Below, one piece after another: positions 60,201-64,000 of a stretch of 64,000 nucleotides of DNA. Numbering within the stretch: position 1 is the first letter of the stretch; every line of letters begins with the position of its first letter. The stretch is from Ceriagrion tenellum (Eukaryota > Arthropoda > Insecta > Odonata > Coenagrionidae): positions 122,530,188 to 122,594,187 of the forward strand of contig OY720636.1 in assembly GCA_963169105.1 (NCBI GenBank), written 5' to 3'. The translations under genes and the position numbers were made by a program. Below the pieces are notes generated by a model. That model was not told the DNA's origin. It made no database searches and was given only the letters and a program-made list of their open reading frames with translations.

Positions 60201-61319
60201 GCTTTTTAGTTTCTGAGTGCTACTTGTTATAAATGTCTAAGGAAAATATACTTCCGAAGCATTGGATTTTGGTTTTATAATGATATACTTCTATTTTACA
60301 GCCAAATTTTGGAATGAAAATCACTAGCCCCAGGAGGAGAGAAAAAGGTATTCCATTAGTGTCTGATCCTTTAGAAGAATCCACTCCAAAAACACCCTGC
60401 GAGCTCTTCAGCACCCTTAATATCACACAAGGTGACCTTTTTAACCTCTCTCATTCAGACATTGATGGTGCTATCTAATGTATGTTTTATGTATAGTGAA
60501 ATATTGTTTGATCCTGAATGGATTAATTCATTATAATTGATTATTTACATTGAACTTGAATTTAAGAACCTAGAGTGAACGGCTGTATTTTGACTGATAG
60601 TTTACAGAAGTATTTTGACATTTTTAATGATTTGTTTTTTTTTAAATTTTGGATTATTGCAGTGATATCACCGAAAGAGTCTTCAAATTTATCTCCTACA
60701 AGTGAGGTAGAGGCTGGTGAAAAATCCCCAGAAATGGACAACCTTCATTCGGTGTCTATACCAAGCTTATCTTGCATTGATAACATTCTCAAACAAATTG
60801 ATAAAACTGATTCACCTAATACCATTGCTAATAAGTTGCTAAGGTATTCGTCACCTTCAAATTTACTAGAGAGTGTTGATGAGCGATTGGGTAGTGAAAG
60901 TCTTAATAACAATGTGATAGAAAGAAATTTGGATGATAGTAAAATGCTAAATGGCTCCAAGAAAAGTGGCTTACAGACTCCTAAAATAATTGTGAGCAAG
61001 CATTCAGGCCAAGGGACTGGAGATGGAATGACTTATGCCAGGAGTAGATCCACAAGACCAAAAGAACCTAAGAATGTGAAGCGTGAGATTCCTGATTTGC
61101 TCAAGAAACTTAACTCCCTGGAAAGGCGAGGCAAGAATGACAAAAGTGCACTTAAAAATGTGTCAAACATAGTTGATAAATTGAGATCCAATGTGGCTGG
61201 TCCTCTGGATTGCTCAGCCCTGTATGAGACTTTGAATGGTGACTTGGTAATGGAAGGACCACTTGACTGTGATAGTGTAAATGTTTCAGAAGTTGGAAGA
61301 GAAGCAGTGATGGCCCAAG
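33094..61319 (+). CDS. CEP192: CEP192/SPD-2-like centrosome scaffold, N-terminal part (11 exons, continues to the right)
   Basis: Eleven plus-strand exons join in frame to 638 residues: 33094-33203, 33287-33507, 39512-39598, 39686-39756, 42633-42845, 43577-43674, 49944-49990, 54202-54355, 58811-58937, 60302-60431 and 60663-61319. The protein is Ser/Asn/Asp-rich and looks largely disordered. Identity rests on two segments whose order and wording recall vertebrate CEP192: MDEDFIS followed by ERDEESFAANF (residues about 278-305), then DDPINISVGQYFRMKTELL and QRPNFGMKITSPRRREKG (about 345-395), corresponding to the human SLGEFF...KRPSFGYFI.SPEKRE stretch. CEP192/SPD-2 proteins gather pericentriolar material and recruit Aurora A, PLK1 and PLK4 at centrosomes and spindle poles; in human CEP192 the Aurora A site is near this stretch. 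The C-terminal Ig-like (ASH/PapD-like) domains that define the family would lie outside the window. Introns hold many transposons. The splice chain is secure; the family name is probable, recalled from memory rather than searched. Confidence 0.75.
33287..33507 (+). CDS. CEP192: CEP192-like exon 2
   Basis: Acceptor TTTTCTTAG; donor GTTAGT. Encodes SVTSKPSDQKIKRG, LTGTIENLKSFSEALSSVRK and GVLDIDALL. Ser-rich, probably unstructured. A 6-kb transposon-filled intron follows. Confidence 0.78.
34429..34565. repeat. Two-copy 74-bp tandem repeat with palindrome
   Basis: GCAGAGCGTCTATATTTCTG at 34431 recurs as GCAGAGCATCTATATTTCTG at 34505, and similarity continues through AAAGCTTTTGACCAC. Between the copies lies CCACTAGGACCTAGTGG, an 8-bp-arm palindrome. 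Confidence 0.75.
34650..35700 (+). mobile_element. Decayed CR1/Jockey-like LINE, RT C-terminal half
   Basis: Plus strand: ILGPLLLTLFINDLLEYLHD, then TTPFADDTSVLIQ (RT catalytic FADD), LWLNNSMLAVNP, ISLLGVTLGKSMK, LSSISLNVLKYVYFAHFQS and ISCGIIFWGDS. Many stops; an AT-rich stretch of about 150 bp at 34920-35070 interrupts it. Confidence 0.72.
35905..37050 (-). mobile_element. R2-type LINE 3' third, copy in CEP192-like intron 2
   Basis: Minus strand in order: LLREYKSAGVGAF, ADETGMNFDSTSDG, GCFYRNMEMHELSKELMFAF, CRSCQAQPETLSHLLSDC, ALRVLYFHL, WWNFSFSTSRQLKVTKPDIV, LLDHLTRSMFVIEFMALAET (endonuclease core with PD and the E of VIEF) and LLESIKCILSCVAQAESL. Best preserved of the R2-type copies; a frame break near 36525 separates knuckle and endonuclease. 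Confidence 0.8.
37621..37903. mobile_element. piggyBac-type MITE with palindromic core, copy 2
   Basis: Left end CCACTTGCCTGG after TTGA (37617-37620, a one-base change from TTAA); right end reversed CCACTTGACTTGCG before TTAA (37904-37907). Three TGACNAGATATC palindromic cores start at 37636, 37680 and 37728, the first two spaced 44 bp as in the 30.4-kb copy. Confidence 0.68.
39512..39598 (+). CDS. CEP192: CEP192-like exon 3
   Basis: Acceptor ACTTTGCAG; donor GTATGT. Encodes GSEVLDNSQEIMEKLYKSQ and HRKKSPSKAF; phase matches exons 2 and 4. Confidence 0.75.
39686..39756 (+). CDS. CEP192: CEP192-like exon 4
   Basis: Acceptor TTTTCCAG; donor GTGAGG. Encodes DKRESSNKVQGLPGVGCRN and SSISE; an 87-base intron separates it from exon 3. 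Confidence 0.75.
39960..40370 (-). mobile_element. RTE-like LINE fragment, RT thumb region
   Basis: Minus strand has DYREHEYDVKNKIQEESRM, then FLEAYEMWTCRK and NKTNEEV in neighbouring frames, matching the IKxRI...LEAxEMWxxRR...xxNEEVL pattern of RTE-type elements. Heavily shifted. Confidence 0.5.
41942..42051. repeat. Pyrimidine microsatellite (CT/CCCT)n
   Basis: About 110 bp of almost pure C and T in alternating CT and CCCT units, within an intron of the CEP192-like gene. Confidence 0.95.
42633..42845 (+). CDS. CEP192: CEP192-like exon 5
   Basis: Acceptor TTCTCCTAG; donor GTAAGG; exactly 71 codons. Encodes SPLGVPSFLLQADNSISD, SESMVESSLAGLSKGSYLS and EASKEVAAIMGK. Confidence 0.78.
43577..43674 (+). 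CDS. CEP192: CEP192-like exon 6
   Basis: Acceptor ATTTTTCAG; donor GTGAGA. Encodes ISFEPCEVSARSTSLGISSS and GSKLSNASSQGI in the frame set by exon 5; another frame is also open here, so the choice rests on phase. Confidence 0.65.
44040..44345 (+). mobile_element. CR1/Jockey-like LINE 3' end
   Basis: Plus strand: REMLLCSG, ATPRICxEYFGPWS, FNKKINKIQRKVTSFIKNCY, ERTYSVSQLLKGLMWKPLE and RLHAWLRLLDYF, following the LVRPHLEYA..VW.P....I.KIEKVQRRAARFV pattern at the end of CR1-like ORF2. Extreme 3' tail not identified. Confidence 0.65.
44797..45010 (+). repeat. Dispersed repeat with CTACAT start, copy 2
   Basis: Begins ACATCTACATCTACAG and GCAGGGGGTGTTAGGTCA; matches the minus strand of 17600-17915. 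It lies about 300 bp upstream of the I-type LINE. Confidence 0.65.
45580..45725 (+). repeat. Tandem 74-bp repeat at the LINE 5' end
   Basis: Two units each end in GGCGT(C/A)CCTAGCGACGGCCC, at 45651 and 45725, with matching pyrimidine-rich starts and CTATTGTTAA / CTACTGTTAA in the middle. They resemble 5' UTR monomers of LINEs (inference). Confidence 0.7.
45845..49280 (+). pseudogene. I-group LINE ORF2 (APE-RT-RNase H), broken
   Basis: Order of domains: endonuclease (AQGGVAVAIQEALY, NVYLPECTPV, FVILGDFNAHDPLW) at 45890-46350; linker (KRALRIFYKYPTETNLASFR) at 46564; RT (VVVPIPKQGKDKNDPRNYRP, FDLEKAYDMLW, catalytic FVDDLAIF at 47713-47736) at 47108-47938; thumb at 48004; RNase H (YTDGSKSDSACACAVSS, ICTDSLSAVKS, GHMGIVGNERADKAAKEA) at 48600-48970; and a C-terminal knuckle-like VRHIMMNCDKYW. 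Stops and frameshifts near 46200, 46558, 47160, 47938, 48740 and 48900. Confidence 0.85.
49944..49990 (+). CDS. CEP192: CEP192-like exon 7 (47-base exon)
   Basis: Acceptor TTATTGCAG; donor GTGAGT. Encodes SGNNMENADMDEDFIS, the start of the acidic block recalling human CEP192 NEDF. Too short for ORF finders; found by phase and splice sites. Confidence 0.72.
50000..54150. other. CEP192-like intron 7, nothing recognised
   Basis: AT-rich; open frames (for example near 51507 and 52051) lack domain motifs and usable splice phase. Confidence 0.4.
54202..54355 (+). CDS. CEP192: CEP192-like exon 8
   Basis: Acceptor TCTCAACAG; donor GTATGT. Encodes DEEGMLKKLERDEESFAAN, FLAPIDPDVIQDPNSSR and SEVHDGEKIMV; the acidic segment equivalent to the human DEEEFNKEHQF block. 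Confidence 0.78.
54990..56253 (-). mobile_element. mariner element, 1264 bp, both ends present
   Basis: Inverted ends begin CGAGGTGCATTCAAGTTA at 54990 and, reversed, CGAGGTGCAATCAAGTTA at 56253; target TA at 54988-54989 and 56254-56255. Length is normal for mariner (about 1.3 kb). Inserted in the intron between CEP192-like exons 8 and 9. Confidence 0.9.
55005..56064 (-). pseudogene. mariner transposase, frameshifted, third catalytic Asp changed
   Basis: Start MATFSVQEQRVIIRFLHLRC at 56064. Pieces in three frames: GISMGSVYTILHEDLKMRKV, the first Asp in IVTMDVTWILFFNPET, the second in VLFHQDNALAH, then YSPDLAPSNFWLFPTMKETL. In mariner the third catalytic Asp sits in the SPDLAP(S/C)D motif, where this copy has Asn. 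C-terminus MESWHRRCEKCLQL is normal. Frame breaks near 55950-55795 and 55430. Confidence 0.88.
56540..56985 (+). mobile_element. CR1/Jockey-like LINE, RT N-terminal fragment
   Basis: Plus strand: FPCFWKMSLIRPI, KDCCPISIVRTLSK, CEEIVYHKVIDYLISKGRIV, HFQSGFYIG, STSLKVTNGIPSTMD and FRKAFKVF, following the LPISILPALSKVLE..V...L..YL......QSGFR pattern. Abuts the piggyBac fragment at about 56990. Confidence 0.65.
56990..57751 (-). pseudogene. piggyBac transposase, N-terminal part, first catalytic Asp changed
   Basis: Reads FFHGDTLLDNIVKYTVEQGK, WCLSREELLIFIALMYARGT, MPRDRFLNIMKRIRFDTK, then SESVTANEQLYPMKCRCPFI and QYMPKK. The family motif is TVDEQL.PF.GR..F.QYMP.KP, whose Asp is the first catalytic residue; here it is Asn. 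The protein is cut off before the second and third Asp. One long open frame for about 240 codons suggests it is not very old. Confidence 0.82.
57878..57949 (-). other. tRNA-like sequence (SINE head or tRNA pseudogene)
   Basis: Minus strand: GGCGTTGTAGTGCAGTAGG (box A TAGTGCAGTAGG) to CCCGGTTTGATGCCGGG (perfect 5-bp T-arm, but T for the invariant C56), with loop TTGTGAA (anticodon GTG, His) and a wobble-rich acceptor pairing. The D-arm is poor, so a functional tRNA is unlikely. It lies inside the piggyBac 5' region. Confidence 0.5.
58811..58937 (+). CDS. CEP192: CEP192-like exon 9
   Basis: Acceptor TATTGTCAG; donor GTATGT. Encodes RPSWIGLEGENDDPINISVG, QYFRMKTELLPRSS and LRPDQR; the INISVGQYF part recalls the CEP192 LRLSLGEFF motif. 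Confidence 0.8.
60302..60431 (+). CDS. CEP192: CEP192-like exon 10
   Basis: Acceptor TATTTTACAG; donor GTGACC, weak. Encodes PNFGMKITSPRRREKG, matching the CEP192 PSFGYFIRSPEKRE motif, then SDPLEESTPKTPCELFS. The frame stays open 15 codons into the intron before TAA. Confidence 0.78.
60663..61319 (+). CDS. CEP192: CEP192-like exon 11 (largest exon)
   Basis: Acceptor GATTATTGCAG; donor GTAATA. Starts VISPKESSNLSPTSEVEAGE; contains SIPSLSCIDNILKQIDKTDS and PNTIANKLLRYSSPSNL, then a Lys-rich stretch (TRPKEPKNVKREIPDLLKKL) and PLDCSALYETLNG. The next exon is not in the window. Confidence 0.78.
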
Positions 61320-61542
61320 GTAATAAGTTATCCTTGTTTATTCTGGTTTTGTACTGAAAATGGAAATATTATGTAGCTACTATGGTGAATATAAAGTCAA
61401 AACTGAAAGATAGGTATTCAGTTTGATATGTTGTCAATTTTATGAGCGAAAATGTACATTAATGCATATAATCGCTTAAATAAGTTAGCAATTCCTCTCT
61501 TTCTCTCACTTTCTATCCTAAATTCAACTGCATTTAGGTTTG

Positions 61543-62108
61543 ACTGTTTCTTTTTTCGGGATTCATTCTTCGATGGATGTTTTGTGAAAACAATATTTTG
61601 CTGGTCCTCCTGCCAGCTTCATCAGGTTAAATGAACTGATTTCTTAGTCTCGCTCATCCTTATATATATGGGTGTGGTCTCCCATTTTTGCCAGAATTTA
61701 AATTTGAAAAATTTGTTTAAGACTGCTACTCAACTAGTAACCATCTTCTCGGTTGAAGTTCTCCGGTCTCTTTGCAATTTCTCTAGCCTTCCTAATTACT
61801 CTTGGGTAATAGCGCATTTCCCTAGATATTAGTCTTGTCTCCTCAAAGTTGAAATTATGAGTGGGGCCGCTGAGATGGTGTTCGGCTATTGCAGAAATGC
61901 GGTAATTATTATTTTTAATTGCCCATTGATGCTCTTGGAGGCGTATTTTAGGGTTCTGCATGTCTGGCCTACATATGAATGTCCACAGATGCACAAAACT
62001 TCACATATTCCTCCGTAGGGGTTCCGTGGAACTGGTGAAACATCCAGCACGGAATGAATCCCGAAAAAAGAAAGTCAACACTGCATCTGCGGAACCCTAT
62101 GAGCTAAT
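61543..62108 (-). mobile_element. Penelope-like element, 5'-truncated, 14-bp target duplication
   Basis: TGCATTTAGGTTTG at 61529-61542 and 62109-62122 flank 566 bp. Minus strand encodes a GIY-YIG endonuclease: GGICEVLCICGHSYVGQTCR, then after a frameshift IRLQEHQWAIKNNNYR, SAIAEHHLSGPTHNFNF and RKAREIAKRPENFNREDGY, the standard Penelope C-terminus. The two ends carry inverted copies of about 28 bp (TTTCTTTTTTCGGGATTCAT at 61547-61566; reversed near 62073-62098), as in Penelope terminal repeats. Confidence 0.85.
61590..61632 (-). ncRNA. Hammerhead-ribozyme-like motif in the Penelope 3' region
   Basis: Minus strand: CCTGATGAA (core CUGAUGA), stem II GCTGG/CCAGC (61613-61617 with 61600-61604) around an 8-base loop, then AAAA where GAAA is required. 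Penelope elements are known to carry type I hammerheads in their terminal repeats. The core change suggests loss of activity. Confidence 0.55.
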
Positions 62109-63052
62109 TGCATTTAGGTTTGTTCGTGGATATTCTATGTGCAGCCAGGTATTACAATTTATTTGAATGTGTGTTGTGCTGAACAATAGACGTGAAGATG
62201 TATGAAGATATAGAGCTTTGACTGTACTTTCAAACTCACCTCATTGATGAAGACTGCAGTTAGGTTTTGTCAACCTGAAATGCTCAATAGGATCTTGCAT
62301 AGTTAATCCAAGCTGTACAAAATTATTTCAAACCATTCGACCAGTCTGATCATTTTTTTAAAGTAGATGTATGAGAGATTGTAAGGTTTCTTGTGGTTTC
62401 TGAGATTCCAGGATTCAATCAGAATTCGATTCACACCTTGAGTCACACCTTTATAAATTGTTATTCCATAAGTTGACAGGAGTATGATGCAAATGTTCCA
62501 CACACAGTCCTATTGCAGATGATATTGTTTTCAAAACAATTGCGAATTGCACAAATGACATGGCACAAAGTAACTTGCACTGGTGAAATGATATGTATCT
62601 AAGGGATAAAATTTGCTATAATTTTTTATGGGGAATTTAATCTCTTACGTGATATTGTTTTGATGGCAGAAAGATGGCTGGGAAGAACTTGAGGGAAATT
62701 TGTAGGGTGGGGAAGAGCTTTGCATAGATGGCTGTCATAAGTGTACATGCAAGTTAGTTTAAATCATCATCCTTCTCATGATATTACTGATAAAAAAAGT
62801 TTATTATAAACTTATTCAATGTTTATGTTTTAGAGATAAGTTATGTCTGATTTGCACTTACAAGGGGAGTGTCAGGTAGCCGGGTCTCAGATTTTGTTCA
62901 AACTCGGTAGTTGTACAGACCGCTGTATGTGGTTCATGAATCACCCCACATATAGGGTTATACAACCAGTAGTTTAAACACAAAAGGCCTTTAAACATTT
63001 TTATCTAGGGTAAGCACCCTTCCAATTAGCACCCTCCCCAACCGACGAAGTT

Positions 63053-63122
63053 GCCGGGTGGCTACCATTCTGGGCTACGGAGTATGAGATCACTGGTTCG
63101 ATCCCTGCATGATGCGATTTTT
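63053..63122 (+). repeat. tRNA-like repeat, left arm, with T-run
   Basis: GCCGGGTGGCTACC ... GGAGTATGAGATCACTGG, box B GGTTCGATCCC, then GCATGATGCGA and nine T. About 70 bp, over 90% identical to the reverse complement of 63935-64000. The T-run could end pol III transcription. Confidence 0.7.
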
Positions 63123-63448
63123 TTTTCCGCCGTTTTTTAAGTTTTTCCTTTTCGACATCTTACAATGCGCTCAAGATTTTTTGATTTCTACTCGAAATAT
63201 TATTTTTGTGCGAGGCAAATTTTTCATTTGCATACACGACATCAGGCTTATTCTCTTTTTTTTCGGTCAAAGGCAGCCTTCTAATTATGTCACTTCCTTA
63301 TCTTTACACGACTTATTTTCATTATTCTTTCATGCACATGATTTCCATTTATTATCATTATTTAATGAAATCGCCTCCATATTTTTACAATTCAAGGATT
63401 AAATCTTCAAATTTCTCGTGGCTTGGTCATAAATGAATAGTATTCATT

Positions 63449-63496
63449 ATATACCAACGTTTCGGAATTCAATCTTTCCATCATCAGGGCTGTTAC
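63449..63496 (-). ncRNA. Hammerhead-ribozyme-like motif with intact core
   Basis: Minus strand: CAGCCCTGATGATGG, short stem II GGAA/TTCC, then CCGAAACGTTGGTAT. Both core boxes, CUGAUGA and GAAA followed by C-G-UH, are present, as in minimal type I hammerheads of Penelope-like elements. Stem I pairing (ACAGCCC with GTTGGTAT) is imperfect. No Penelope protein is visible beside it. Confidence 0.5.
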
Positions 63497-63934
63497 AAAA
63501 TATCAAATTACATTGAAGGTCAATAACATTGACGGTAAATAACAATGATGATTCTTAAATCGCACAGTCACCCGCGAGTCAGTCAGTCACTCGCGTGTAC
63601 CCACGCGAGTAGATGCGTGTACACATTTTCCTAAACCCTTCAGCTGCGGCAGCTAGATGGCAAGTCTTCCATTGTGTGCGAAAATTCGTGCGAAAATTCT
63701 GTGCTTGAAATATTCGAAGGAGGACAGACCCTCTTTTCCACTGCGAGGGGCAGAGCAGGTAGAAGACCCTTGCAATCCCCTTCTGACCCTTTTCACGAGA
63801 TTTCGGGGAAAGGGCCCCACCCAACAAGGGACAGATTAGTGGAACATCAGTTAATTGGCTAAATTTTTTAATCGGCGAAAATCTAGAAAAAAAATGATAT
63901 ACGAAGTTTGTTCATAATTTGTTAATAAAAAAAT

Positions 63935-64000
63935 TGTATCATGCAGGGATTGAACCCGTGATCTCATACTCCGTAGCCCAGAACGGTAGCCACCCGGCCA
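63935..64000 (-). repeat. tRNA-like repeat, right arm (cut by window end)
   Basis: Minus strand GGCCGGGTGGCTACC, GGAGTATGAGATCACGGG, box B GGTTCAATCCC, then CATGATACAATTTTTTT. Inverted relative to 63053-63122. Confidence 0.7.

Overview
The window is eukaryotic genomic DNA: AT-rich, with short exons separated by long introns with GT...AG ends, and a dense, mostly decayed load of transposons. The mix (mariner, piggyBac, Tigger/pogo, Tc1, hAT, RTE-, CR1-, I- and R2-type LINEs, Penelope-like elements, tRNA-headed SINEs) points to an arthropod, probably an insect with a large genome. No species can be named from the sequence alone.

Three host genes can be reconstructed by joining exons in frame. 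(1) Plus strand, 6644-12862: the last three coding exons of a receptor-type tyrosine kinase; upstream exons lie outside the window. (2) Minus strand, 28986-18621: a complete seven-exon, 289-residue mitochondrial ribosomal protein L4 (uL4m, MRPL4). (3) Plus strand, 33094-61319 and beyond: the first eleven coding exons (638 residues) of a CEP192/SPD-2-like centrosome scaffold protein. The kinase and MRPL4 are convergent; MRPL4 and the CEP192-like gene are divergent, with 4.1 kb between their start codons. The three genes have no evident functional link; the order looks like ordinary animal gene order.

Region by region: 1-6.5 kb is the intron upstream of the kinase exon, with an RTE LINE flanked by an 11-bp duplication and a Tigger element nested inside a CR1-like LINE. 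6.8-10.7 kb is a kinase intron holding R2-type (RLE-LINE) fragments, including one whose 5' part is inverted as in twin priming. 13-18.6 kb is intergenic, with a second RTE copy, a tRNA-headed SINE, a 297-bp piggyBac MITE and a (CTACAT)-associated repeat. 18.6-29 kb is MRPL4, whose 7.2-kb fourth intron holds a Tc1 relic and a SINE-like unit with a 14-bp target duplication. 29-33 kb is the divergent intergenic region, with a palindrome-bearing piggyBac-type MITE and a 923-bp hAT element. 33-61 kb is the CEP192-like gene, with introns containing CR1-, R2-, RTE- and I-type LINE remains, a 1264-bp mariner and a piggyBac fragment. 61.3-64 kb holds a short Penelope-like insertion with a GIY-YIG endonuclease and a hammerhead-like motif, then a second hammerhead-like motif enclosed by inverted tRNA-like repeats.

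No single undescribed system stands out. The most unusual structures are the two hammerhead-like motifs at the right end, the inverted R2-type insertion, the nested perfect hairpin at 7.9 kb and the palindromic MITE family. Several transposases carry visible changes at catalytic aspartates and appear dead.
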